Source: Rhizobium esperanzae (GTDB lineage Bacteria > Pseudomonadota > Alphaproteobacteria > Rhizobiales > Rhizobiaceae). Taken from it: a stretch of 64,000 nt of DNA. The notes under the pieces were generated by a model. It was not told the origin of the DNA. It made no database searches and saw only the letters and a program-made list of their open reading frames with translations. Positions 35,159-43,766 of the stretch are shown one piece after another (within the stretch, counting starts at the first letter, position 1; every line of letters starts with the position of its first letter). Location: NCBI RefSeq assembly GCF_002204185.1, contig NZ_MXPU01000006.1, forward strand, positions 124,001 to 188,000, in the 5' to 3' direction. A program made the position numbers and the translations under genes.

Positions 35159-35743
35159 ATGGAAGAAGTGCTGGGCATGGGCTTGAAACGGGCGGTGGAT
35201 TTTCTCCTGGCTTTGATAGCTTCGGTCATCCTGCTCGTTCCGATCCTTGTCGTCGCTCTTAGTGTCCGGCTAACGTCGCCAGGACCGATCCTCTACTGGT
35301 CAAAACGTATCGGGCGGTTCAACCAGATCTTCCTGATGCCGAAATTCCGCAGCATGCGCGTCGACACGCCGACAGTCGCCACACATCTGCTCGAAAACCC
35401 CGAGCGGTTCCTGACGCCCATCGGCTCGTTTCTGCGCAAATCCAGCCTCGACGAACTGCCCCAGCTCTGGTGCATTTTGGCGGGCAAGATGAGTTTCGTC
35501 GGGCCGCGCCCAGCGCTCTACAATCAGTATGATTTGATCGAATTGCGGACGGCCCACGGTGTCGACAAGCTCCTGCCCGGATTGACCGGATGGGCGCAGA
35601 TCAACGGGCGTGATGAATTGCCAATTCCGGAGAAGGTGAAATTCGATGTCGAATATCTTGAGCGGCGCTCCCTCGGTTTCGACATGCGCATCCTCTTTCT
35701 GACGGCCGACAAGGTAGTCCGCCGTAAGGGAATAAGGCACTAA
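35159..35743 (+). CDS. polyprenyl-phosphate sugar phosphotransferase (exopolysaccharide initiation)
   Basis: A 194-residue Bac_transf protein: one N-terminal membrane helix (about residues 14-35), then the catalytic region with KFRSMRVDT, the LRKSSLDELPQLW motif and FVGPRPAL. Such short PglC-like enzymes load the first sugar-phosphate onto undecaprenyl phosphate. ATG 35159 has AGAGG; 35177 is an alternative. It lies 125 bases before the dehydratase gene and likely works with it on a surface polysaccharide. Confidence 0.9.
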   Translation: MEEVLGMGLKRAVDFLLALIASVILLVPILVVALSVRLTSPGPILYWSKRIGRFNQIFLMPKFRSMRVDTPTVATHLLENPERFLTPIGSFLRKSSLDELPQLWCILAGKMSFVGPRPALYNQYDLIELRTAHGVDKLLPGLTGWAQINGRDELPIPEKVKFDVEYLERRSLGFDMRILFLTADKVVRRKGIRH

Positions 35744-35867
35744 AGTTACCTACTTCTGATAGATAGGCGGTGCGGAAGACTTTGATTTCCGATTATTTCA
35801 GTTGCGCTCGTTGTAGAAAATGACAAGAAGGTGGTTGTCTGATTGATCCGCGAGACGCTGGGAAGCA

Positions 35868-37919
35868 ATGCCTGAAAATACCCCCACTGAGACGCCACGC
35901 TCGAGATGGTTCTTGGTGCCGATGCAGGCGCTCGTCGCCCCTCTGCTGGCCATGCCGCGTGCTGCCAAACGCGCGCTCGCCTTGCTGGTGGATTCCGGTC
36001 TTTGCGTCCTGACGATCTGGCTGGCTTATTGCTTCCGTCTGAACGAATGGACGGTGCTAACCGGCGTGCAGTGGTTGCCGGTCTTCGTCTCCTTGTGCAT
36101 GGCGCTTCCTATCTTCATCGTCATGGGCATGTATCGGGCGATCTTCCGTTATGCCAACATGGCCGCTTTCATTGCCGTTCTAAAAGCAATTGCGATCTAC
36201 GGCGTCGCCTTCATGACGATATTTACGGCGCTGAGCGTCCCGGGCGTTCCGAGAACCGTCGGCATTCTCCAGCCCTTCCTGCTGCTGATTGCGATCGGCC
36301 TGTCACGGTTGGGCATCCGTTATTGGCTCGGGGATACCTATCAACGTATTCTTCACCAGAATACGCTCGCCAAGGTGTTGATCTATGGGGCGGGAAATGC
36401 CGGACGGCAACTCGCCGGCGCTCTGACGAACAGCGCCGAACTCAATGTCGTCGGCTACCTCGATGATGATCCGCGCCTTAAGGGCGGCATCATGGGGGGT
36501 TTGCCGATCTATGACCCGTCGGATCTTCCGGTGCTCGCCGAAGCACTTGGCGTGCACAACGTGCTTCTTGCTCTTCCATCCGCATCGCGACAGCGTCGCA
36601 ATGAAATTCTCGAGCATATCCGCAAAGCCAGGGTGAACGTCCGGACATTGCCGGATCTCACGGCGCTGGCTCAGGGACGAGTCGCGGTCTCCGATATTCG
36701 TGAGCTGGAGATCGAAGATCTGCTGGGTAGGGAAGCGGTTGCGCCACGGCAAGAGCTGCTCGACAAGGCGATGCGCAACAAGGTGGTGATGGTCACGGGC
36801 GCCGGCGGCTCTATCGGCGGCGAGTTATGTCGCCAGATTCTGCGCAACGCGCCTTCGAGCCTCATCCTCATAGATCAGAACGAGTTTGCGCTTTATAATA
36901 TTCATGCCGAATTGCTGAAGCTGGCCGAAGTTTACAAGCATGAGAGCCTGCAGATCGTGCCGATCCTTTGTTCCGTCCGCGACCAGGATCGCATGGAACA
37001 TATCATGCAAAGCTGGCGGCCTCAGACGCTTTATCACGCTGCTGCTTACAAGCATGTGCCTCTCGTCGAACACAATGCCGTGGAAGGCATCAAGAACAAT
37101 GTCATGGGGACATTGATCACCGCACGTGCGGCAAATAAATGCGGCGTCTCGAATTTCGTGCTGATCAGCACGGACAAAGCCGTGCGCCCGACGAATGTGA
37201 TGGGCGCCAGCAAGAGGCTGGCCGAGATGGTGCTGCAGGCGCTTGCGGCAGAGCTGACCGCTGACAGATTGCGGACGAACTTCTCGATGGTCCGCTTCGG
37301 AAATGTCCTCGGTTCCTCCGGATCCGTCGTGCCGCTGTTCCGGCAGCAGATCAAGGACGGCGGCCCGGTTACCCTGACGCATCCGAAAATAACCCGCTAC
37401 TTCATGACCATTTCGGAAGCCTCGCAACTTGTCATTCAAGCGGGCGCCATGGCCGACGGCGGCGATGTTTTCCTGCTCGATATGGGCGAGCCCGTCCGCA
37501 TTGCGGATCTCGCCCGCAAGATGGTCGAACTGTCCGGATTGACCGTCCGGGACGTTGATAATCCAGAAGGGGACATCGAGCTTGCCGTTACCGGCCTGAG
37601 GCCCGGTGAGAAGCTTTATGAAGAACTGTTGATCGGGGATAACCCCGAGACAACTGAACATCCGCGGATTATGAAGGCGCGTGAGGATTTCCTGTCCTGG
37701 GCGGAACTTTCAAAGAAGCTCAACTCGCTCAATGCGTCATTGGACCGAAACGACATGGTCGCGGCACGTGCGACTTTGGCAGAACTCGTTTCCGGCTATT
37801 CCTCGACGGGCGAGGTTTCCGATCTTGCGTTTACCGGCGCCGAAACCAATCCGGCGCATGAAGATGTCAACGCGCTAGCCTCAGCCGCAGGAAATCAGCT
37901 TCGAACGACAGGTGCATAA
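35868..37919 (+). CDS. membrane nucleotide-sugar 4,6-dehydratase/epimerase, FlaA1/CapD type
   Basis: A 683-residue protein. Four N-terminal helices (about 30-150) are followed by a CoA-binding-like Rossmann domain (IYGAGNAGRQL), then the large SDR domain with TGAGGSIGGELCRQI. The usual SDR Tyr is replaced in FlaA1/CapD enzymes; here the region reads LISTDKAVRPTNVMGASKR, as expected. They remodel UDP-GlcNAc-type sugars for surface glycans. The stop overlaps the convergent ligase gene by 25 bases. Confidence 0.92.
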   Translation: MPENTPTETPRSRWFLVPMQALVAPLLAMPRAAKRALALLVDSGLCVLTIWLAYCFRLNEWTVLTGVQWLPVFVSLCMALPIFIVMGMYRAIFRYANMAAFIAVLKAIAIYGVAFMTIFTALSVPGVPRTVGILQPFLLLIAIGLSRLGIRYWLGDTYQRILHQNTLAKVLIYGAGNAGRQLAGALTNSAELNVVGYLDDDPRLKGGIMGGLPIYDPSDLPVLAEALGVHNVLLALPSASRQRRNEILEHIRKARVNVRTLPDLTALAQGRVAVSDIRELEIEDLLGREAVAPRQELLDKAMRNKVVMVTGAGGSIGGELCRQILRNAPSSLILIDQNEFALYNIHAELLKLAEVYKHESLQIVPILCSVRDQDRMEHIMQSWRPQTLYHAAAYKHVPLVEHNAVEGIKNNVMGTLITARAANKCGVSNFVLISTDKAVRPTNVMGASKRLAEMVLQALAAELTADRLRTNFSMVRFGNVLGSSGSVVPLFRQQIKDGGPVTLTHPKITRYFMTISEASQLVIQAGAMADGGDVFLLDMGEPVRIADLARKMVELSGLTVRDVDNPEGDIELAVTGLRPGEKLYEELLIGDNPETTEHPRIMKAREDFLSWAELSKKLNSLNASLDRNDMVAARATLAELVSGYSSTGEVSDLAFTGAETNPAHEDVNALASAAGNQLRTTGA

Positions 37920-39169
37920 CGCGTGCTGCCCCGGTCCGCGCAAATAAGAGTGACCATATAGGCGAAGATCGGATCCAGAGCTTTTTGGTTGAACATGATA
38001 CCGAAGCTGCCCGTTATAATGTAGCTGCTCGTCAGCAAGAGAGCGAGCGCTATGGCCAAATCGCGGCCAGGGCCAGGTTCCTTTTTCCAAGCACCGATCA
38101 CGGGCGTCAGGAGCAGCAGCGAAAGCGCTGCGATGCCGAAAAGGCCGGCGTCAATTCCCGCGGTCAGAAAGCCGTTATGGACATGCGAATAGGGCAGTTG
38201 CTGCCTTAGGCTCTCCGGGACTTCTGCCAAGACAGCAGCCATACGGTTTTGCGGGCCATAGCCGGTCAACGGATCCTTGGTGATTGCCGATAGGGCGCCC
38301 TTGTAAAGAGCAACCCGCGCGCTCAGCGATGTGATATCGCCATTGGTGCTTTCGAGCGATGACAGATTGTCCTGGAGCTCACGGACGCGATAGACGACCT
38401 GGTCGCTGCCCAAGGCGAGAAGTGCCAGCAACAGTACCGATCCGGTGATGGCGAGGCTGCGCAGACTGATATGAAATCGGTTTTTGGGAAAATACCAGAG
38501 AAAGATGACGAGCTGAACGGGGATGACAAGCCAGGCCGAGCGTGTTCCGGAAAGCAGCGCGCAGCCGAGGCCCGCGGCATATCCCAATATCGCGATCTTT
38601 TGCTCCATGCTTTTGGGAGATTGAATATTGAGTAGCGCGACGCCGCCGAAAAGCACGCCGATAACGCCCAGCAGCGCCGCGTTCGAGGTTCCCGCCTCCG
38701 CCCTCGGCATCAGGAACAAGACCTGAAGCAGGCTGAAAAGAAAGGTAACGATCATGCCGAGACCCGCGCCGAGGATAAAGAGCGGCATAAGGCGGCCATC
38801 GGGAGATTGACGCATACGCGGCAAAATTAGCCAGATCGAAAAGAACGGCAGGAGCCGGAAAATCCAATCCAGTTCTTCCGAGAAAGGCGGATTGACGAAT
38901 ATGCTGACGATCATCACCACCGGGTAAATCGTCATGCAAATGGCAACCACTCGGTCGGACTTCGACAGGTTCAGAGGAAAGCGGGCTCTTGCCAAACAAT
39001 AGAGGCCCGAGACCATCGACCCGAGGAGGATGAAGGAGTTGAAGTTAGGCGAAAGTCCGGGCAGGATTGCAAAGAGAAAGACCGCAATGCCATTGGTTCG
39101 ATCAAGCGCGCTTCCTGACCCGTTCCCGGGGTGAAGCACCGCAATCACGAGTTGCCTGAAATAATTCAC
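37895..39169 (-). CDS. O-antigen ligase/polymerase family (Wzy_C) membrane protein
   Basis: About ten to twelve transmembrane helices and the large periplasmic loop with GYGPQNRM and SHVHNGFLTAG (the conserved His of WaaL/Wzy_C proteins). It would ligate or polymerise lipid-linked glycan in the periplasm. The start is uncertain: GTG at 39169 (after AGGGC) gives 424 residues, while the frame stays open to a TTG at 39280; no in-frame ATG precedes the first helix. Convergent with, and overlapping, the dehydratase gene. Confidence 0.85.
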   Translation of the reverse strand: MNYFRQLVIAVLHPGNGSGSALDRTNGIAVFLFAILPGLSPNFNSFILLGSMVSGLYCLARARFPLNLSKSDRVVAICMTIYPVVMIVSIFVNPPFSEELDWIFRLLPFFSIWLILPRMRQSPDGRLMPLFILGAGLGMIVTFLFSLLQVLFLMPRAEAGTSNAALLGVIGVLFGGVALLNIQSPKSMEQKIAILGYAAGLGCALLSGTRSAWLVIPVQLVIFLWYFPKNRFHISLRSLAITGSVLLLALLALGSDQVVYRVRELQDNLSSLESTNGDITSLSARVALYKGALSAITKDPLTGYGPQNRMAAVLAEVPESLRQQLPYSHVHNGFLTAGIDAGLFGIAALSLLLLTPVIGAWKKEPGPGRDLAIALALLLTSSYIITGSFGIMFNQKALDPIFAYMVTLICADRGSTRYAPVVRS

Positions 39170-39526
39170 TTTGGTAGCCCTGACGTGTCGCTTTCCAGCC
39201 TCGCTAAGGACCGTTGTCACCGCTGTCAAGCCGTGAAGACAGGAGGAACCTGCGCTTTTTTCACTGTCGTATTCCGGCAACAGCAGATTCGATGCTCATT
39301 GCTCCTGCTCGACGACGGTCGCAACAGGCTGCAACAGCAAAGCTGTTCCGAACAGAAAACACGTTTGAGGTGCGAACTATTGAGAAGCTTTGTCATCTGG
39401 CGGCGCATTCCCGCTATCAGGGAACGCCTGCAGGCACAGGATCTGAATCTCTCGCCATTCCAACCAAAGTGGCCGGCCGTTGTAGGACAGCGAAGTGCCA
39501 GCGCGCCGCCATGTTTGGGCCTGCAG

Positions 39527-39778
39527 CTATCGCCAATATGGGCGCGGCGCGCTTTCCACCGATGACCGGCCGAGGAGATAGCCGAACCCGAATGCGAGAA
39601 TACCAATACTGAGCAACAATGCGCTGGCGGTGTGCGGGTGGTTTCTGGCCCCGGCCGTGACTGCATGGACCTCACCTTTCGCCACGCTGGCCGCCGATTG
39701 CACAACCTTGGCCAGTCCTTCCGGCGGCTCGACGGGGGTGCCGGTAAATCCGGCGTCCAAGTCCTTTTTGTCGACCAT
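39527..39778 (-). CDS. small membrane protein, unknown function
   Basis: An 83-residue protein starting MVDKKDL. A Gly/Pro-rich N-terminal part is followed by one hydrophobic helix with glycine zipper pattern (SALLLSIGILAFGFGYLLG). AGGAAAGG lies before the ATG; ATG 39799 lacks a site. Composition recalls DUF883/YqjD-type membrane-anchored stress proteins, but I cannot assign it. The 357 bases between it and the ligase hold no supported gene. Confidence 0.6.
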   Translation of the reverse strand: MVDKKDLDAGFTGTPVEPPEGLAKVVQSAASVAKGEVHAVTAGARNHPHTASALLLSIGILAFGFGYLLGRSSVESAPRPYWR

Positions 39779-39816
39779 GTCGGGAGACCTTTCCTGCATT
39801 GGCTCAAGACCGCAAT

Positions 39817-40186
39817 TTATTTCTGCTCGCGTGTGCCGGGTGAGGCTTCGCGTTGGTCCGCGTCTTCGATATCCGTCTTGACCAAGAAGGCATCGCTATG
39901 TTGGCGCGAGGCCTCTCGCAGCGCTTCCAGCTTGGGAGGATTGTCGGTCTCGCCATATTGCGGCGCGGATCCAGTGATCTCGATGCCTGCCCTCCGGCCT
40001 GCCTTCCTTCTCCCACAGCGCATGTGCTCTTTTCCGGATCTCCTCCTCGCGGAGCACCGCCGGGCCGGTTTCGTGTGTGGTTTGCCGCGCCATCTTCCCT
40101 TTCGGCGCGCCGGTGAGGGAGGATTCCTTCAGCCGTGTGTCGTCGGTCGTGTCTTCATTTTTTGTGCTTCGTACCGGGTTCTTCAT
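39817..40186 (-). pseudogene. DUF2934 protein gene with a frameshift
   Basis: A strong AAGGAGG precedes ATG 40186. The first frame encodes a basic N-terminus and the DUF2934 core REEEIRKRAHALWEKEGRPEG. Near base 39955, after DHWIRA, the expected continuation QYGETDNPPKLEAL...DAFLVKTDIED is found in a different minus-strand frame and runs to a stop at 39817. The original gene therefore encoded about 120 residues and now has an indel, unless the base call is wrong. Confidence 0.65.
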
Positions 40187-40336
40187 CGGCGCCTCCTTGA
40201 TTGGATCTCAACCAATTCGGCTGATCTAAGTTCCAACCAACAGTCTCGACAGCATCGAAACGCGCGGCGAAACGACCGCGAACCTCCAAATGTGATCCAA
40301 TTCCTCCGTAGGTCTTGGCAGGGTGTTGCGACTGAT

Positions 40337-40346
40337 ATACTAGTAT
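40337..40346. promoter_or_regulatory. UxuR-like operator before the GntR/uxuA genes
   Basis: Perfect dyad ATACTAGTAT in the context CTGATATACTAGTATGCC, 27 bases before the GntR start. TATACTAGTATA-like sites are typical of FadR-group GntR regulators of hexuronate genes. Suggests autoregulation. Confidence 0.6.
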
Positions 40347-40373
40347 GCCAGAACACGATCGCTGGTTTTGATT

Positions 40374-41096
40374 ATGCGGCAGTCCTCAGAAGCCCAAGCG
40401 CCTGCGGTTTCGATTTTTCAGGAAGTCGGTGCGAGGTTGCGACGCGTCACCACGGCCGGTGCCATCTACGAACGTCTCTATGCCGACATCGTCTCGCTCA
40501 GGATGCCGCCTGGCCTGTTGCTGCAGGAAAAGCGGATCGCCGAGGATTTCGGGGTGAGCCGCACGCCGGTGCGCGAGGCACTGCTCAGGCTCTCTGAAGG
40601 CGGGCTGGTCGACATCTATCCGCAGTCGGGCACGGTCGTATCGCGTGTGCCTGTCGCGTCGATCCCGGAGGCGGTGGTCGTGCGCAAAGCGCTCGAAGGT
40701 ACGACCGTCGAGACTGCGGCCGAAACCGCCAGCGCTGCCGATATTGCGCATCTGGATGCGATCATCTCCCGGCAGCGCTCGCTTGCCGCGGTCGGCAACG
40801 CCTCGAACTTTCATGAGGAGGACGAGGCCTTCCATGAGGCGATCGCTGAGATAGCAGGTTATCCCGGCATCTGGGCGCTTCTGAAGACGGTCAAGGTGCA
40901 GATCGACCGGGCGCGGCGGCTGGCGCTGCCGGCGCTTGGGCGCATAGACAACATTGTCCGCGAACACATCGTCATTCGCGACGCGCTCGCCGCCCATGAT
41001 GCTGCGGCTGCGCGCGGCGCGATGATCCATCACTTGAGCGCCGTCATTCCCGACGTCGACGAATTGCGTTCGCGCTACCCCGATTATTTCTGCTGA
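40374..41096 (+). CDS. GntR-family regulator (FadR type), UxuR/ExuR-like
   Basis: A 240-residue regulator with winged helix (LQEKRIAEDFGVSRTPVREALLRL) and an FCD domain with the metal-binding Asp/His pattern. ATG 40374 chosen over TTG 40368. It precedes mannonate dehydratase by 44 bases and probably responds to a hexuronate-derived acid such as fructuronate or mannonate. Confidence 0.88.
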   Translation: MRQSSEAQAPAVSIFQEVGARLRRVTTAGAIYERLYADIVSLRMPPGLLLQEKRIAEDFGVSRTPVREALLRLSEGGLVDIYPQSGTVVSRVPVASIPEAVVVRKALEGTTVETAAETASAADIAHLDAIISRQRSLAAVGNASNFHEEDEAFHEAIAEIAGYPGIWALLKTVKVQIDRARRLALPALGRIDNIVREHIVIRDALAAHDAAAARGAMIHHLSAVIPDVDELRSRYPDYFC

Positions 41097-41140
41097 CGGC
41101 AGGATCACTATGAAACGAAAAGGCGAGGAAAGGAACAAGG

Positions 41141-42328
41141 ATGCGGCAGGGTTGGAGATGGTTCGGGCCGGAAGCGCCGGTGACGCTGGATGATGTCCGT
41201 CAGACCGGGGCGACCAACATCGTCTCGTCGCTGCATCAGGTGCCGATCGGCCGGGCTTGGACGGAGAAGGAAGTGCGCGAACGCCAATCGCTGATCGAGA
41301 CGACGCCGGCCGATCGCTCGTCGCTCGTCTGGTCGGTCGTCGAAAGCATTCCGATCCCGGATGCCGTCAAGCGCAGGGGCGGGGAGGCGAAGGCCGAAAT
41401 CGAGGCGTGGATCGCCAGCCTCGAAGCGGTCGCCGCCTGCGGCATTCCGATCGTCTGCTATAATTTTATGCCCGTCGTGGACTGGACCCGCACCGAACTC
41501 GATTACGTGACGCCGACCGGGGCCACCGCCATGCGCTTTGATCATGAGCGTTTCGCGGCCTTCGATCTTTTCATTTTGGAACGGCCGGATGCGGCACGAG
41601 ACTATTCCGATGCGGATCGCGAACGGGCGCGCATCATCTTCGAGGCAATGTCGGAGGATGAGATCGCCGAAATCACCCGCATCATCACATCGGCTCTGCC
41701 GGGTTCGACCACTGAACCTCTGACCATTCCGGCCTTCCGGGAAAAGCTTGTCGCCTATAGCGGCATCGATGCCGCAAAGCTGCGCCGGCACCTGATCGAA
41801 TTCCTGGAGGCGGTGACGCCGGCGGCGGAAGCACGCGGCGTCAAGCTGACGCTGCATCCCGACGATCCGCCGCGGTCGCTGTTCGGCCTGCCGCGCATCG
41901 CCTCGACGGCCGATGATTATGCTGCTCTCTTCGATGCGGTGCCATCGAAGGCGAACGGGATGTGCTATTGCACCGGCAGCCTTGGCGTGCGCGCCGATAA
42001 CGATTTGCCGGCGATCGCCCGCCGTTTCGCCTCACGGATCTATTTCGCCCATCTGCGCGCAACGACGCGAGAGGGCGATGGCCGAACGTTCCATGAAAGC
42101 GCGCATCTGGAAGGCGACGTCGACATGGTCGCGGTTCTCCGGGAACTGGTCGCCGAAGACCGTCGTCGCGGTGACCAGGATACCATCGTCTTCCGCTCGG
42201 ACCATGGCCACCGCATGCTCGACGATCTCGACAAAACAGTCACGCCCGGCTACCCGGCCATCGGCCGCATGCGCGGCCTTGCTGAACTGCGCGGCATCCT
42301 GCATGCGCTAGGCGCTCCGCCGAGCTGA
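41141..42328 (+). CDS. uxuA: mannonate dehydratase
   Basis: A 395-residue UxuA: converts D-mannonate to 2-keto-3-deoxygluconate in hexuronate breakdown. Family stretches visible are GATNIVSSLHQVPIGRAW, VCYNFMPVVDWTRT, LHPDDPPRSLFGLPRI, CYCTGSLG and the C-terminal RSDHGHRM, supplying the Fe/Mn-binding His and Cys residues. AAAGGCGAGGAAAGG precedes the ATG. Its stop is 12 bases from the convergent epimerase stop. Confidence 0.95.
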   Translation: MRQGWRWFGPEAPVTLDDVRQTGATNIVSSLHQVPIGRAWTEKEVRERQSLIETTPADRSSLVWSVVESIPIPDAVKRRGGEAKAEIEAWIASLEAVAACGIPIVCYNFMPVVDWTRTELDYVTPTGATAMRFDHERFAAFDLFILERPDAARDYSDADRERARIIFEAMSEDEIAEITRIITSALPGSTTEPLTIPAFREKLVAYSGIDAAKLRRHLIEFLEAVTPAAEARGVKLTLHPDDPPRSLFGLPRIASTADDYAALFDAVPSKANGMCYCTGSLGVRADNDLPAIARRFASRIYFAHLRATTREGDGRTFHESAHLEGDVDMVAVLRELVAEDRRRGDQDTIVFRSDHGHRMLDDLDKTVTPGYPAIGRMRGLAELRGILHALGAPPS

Positions 42329-42340
42329 GGGCGCGGACTG

Positions 42341-43207
42341 TCATGAAATCTCGACCGTAAAGGCGAAGCGCGTGCTCGCGCCGGGCGCTAATATGTTCGT
42401 GTACGGCCGCCGCGACAGTTCGCTTGAGCCTCCCGCTTCCGCAGCGGTTCCGTGCCATGGTTCGACGCAGATGAAGGGCGCCCCCGGCTTCGTCCACAGG
42501 GCAAGATTCGGCAGGTTTTCGAAATGGAAACGCAAAGTCGGCCCGCCCTCGGCGCCGTAGCGCAGCCCTTCGCCCGCGCCTTTGGGGAAGATCATCGCAT
42601 CCTGGGCGAACAGGGCATGATCCAGCACCACCCGGCCTTTGTCGAAGGGCGAGGGCAACGGCGCTGGATTGATGAGGCCGCCCTCCAGCCGCACAAGCTC
42701 CGGCTCACGCTCATTGTCGAGCGTGACGGTGTGGGCGCGCCCGGAGGCACCCGGCAGCGGCCAGGCAAAGGCCGGATGGAAGCCGAATCCGAACGGTATC
42801 GCCTTCTGGTCGCGGTTGCTGACTTCGGCGGTGACGGTCAACGCGCGGCCCTCGACCGCATGTTCCACGGCCAGCAGAAAGTCGAAAGGATAGCTCCTCT
42901 GTGTAGCCGCAGAGGCGGCAAGCTCGTACCGGCAGGCCGTTGCCGTAGAGGCTGCGAGGGCAAATTCGCTGCGCCGGGCAAAACCGTGCTGCGCCAAAGG
43001 ATAGACCATGCCGTCGATCGCGATTTTGTCGTCCGGAGCCTTGCCGACGATCGGAAACAGGATCGGCGAGCGCCCTGTCCAGAAGGTCGCGTCGCCCGTC
43101 CACAACCAAGAGCGCCCGTCATTGGTGGTCAGCGCCTGCATTTCTGCGCCGAGGGAAGAGATGTCGACGGTGATATCCCGATTGCCGATCCGGATTGTGC
43201 TTGACAT
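42341..43207 (-). CDS. aldose 1-epimerase family protein
   Basis: A 288-residue galactose-mutarotase-fold protein of the LacX/YeaD-like branch. It has SLGAEMQAL near the N terminus, HGFAR with the first His, GFGFHPAFAWPL with the second His, and CVEPWHG with the catalytic Glu context. GAAAGGAATTGCT precedes ATG 43207. Probably interconverts sugar anomers; the specific sugar is unknown. Confidence 0.88.
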   Translation of the reverse strand: MSSTIRIGNRDITVDISSLGAEMQALTTNDGRSWLWTGDATFWTGRSPILFPIVGKAPDDKIAIDGMVYPLAQHGFARRSEFALAASTATACRYELAASAATQRSYPFDFLLAVEHAVEGRALTVTAEVSNRDQKAIPFGFGFHPAFAWPLPGASGRAHTVTLDNEREPELVRLEGGLINPAPLPSPFDKGRVVLDHALFAQDAMIFPKGAGEGLRYGAEGGPTLRFHFENLPNLALWTKPGAPFICVEPWHGTAAEAGGSSELSRRPYTNILAPGASTRFAFTVEIS

Positions 43208-43293
43208 AGCAATTCCTTTCACGCTGGTTCGGTACAAGCATAGCTGCCTGCACCGCGGTTTCTATCTGTAGGTGAGAAGACGCACGTCAGCCG

Positions 43294-43623
43294 TTATTTC
43301 CGTATTGCGCCCAGTCTCGCGATCACTTCGTTCGGGATGCCGTGGCGCTGGATGGCGTCGCGGTTGTTGCGCAAGCCGCAAATCTCCCGCTGAATGAAGA
43401 ATGCCCAGACGGCGTCGGAGGCGTCATTGACAAGCCTCTCGCGTTCCTCTGCGCTTTGATGCTCGCCGGTCCAGGCTTTCAGCGCGGCGAGTGCCGCCTC
43501 CACCTTCAGCCCGTGACGCCCGAGCGCATCGGCGCGTTCCGACATCAACTCATATTCGAGGACGTCGAAGCCGTTTCTATCCTGCTGGGATCGTCTGAAG
43601 GATTGCGGCGGACGAACGCTCAT
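43294..43623 (-). CDS. DUF6665-like hypothetical protein
   Basis: A 109-residue soluble, mainly helical protein with FDVLEYELMSERADALGR and a C-terminal AFFIQREICGLRN segment, recalling a small conserved rhizobial family (DUF6665, from memory). No catalytic motif is visible. It is divergent from the ABC-F gene. Confidence 0.7.
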   Translation of the reverse strand: MSVRPPQSFRRSQQDRNGFDVLEYELMSERADALGRHGLKVEAALAALKAWTGEHQSAEERERLVNDASDAVWAFFIQREICGLRNNRDAIQRHGIPNEVIARLGAIRK

Positions 43624-43766
43624 GGGTGCGGATTCCTTGATCGGCGTAGGCCAACAACATTATCCAATGCGGCCTTCGAGATCGAGAGGGTAAGGGAACG
43701 CACCTATCCCGCCGTTTCCCTGCGTGGTAAGGGCGCCATAACTTTTTTTCAGGCCCCGCACACATC

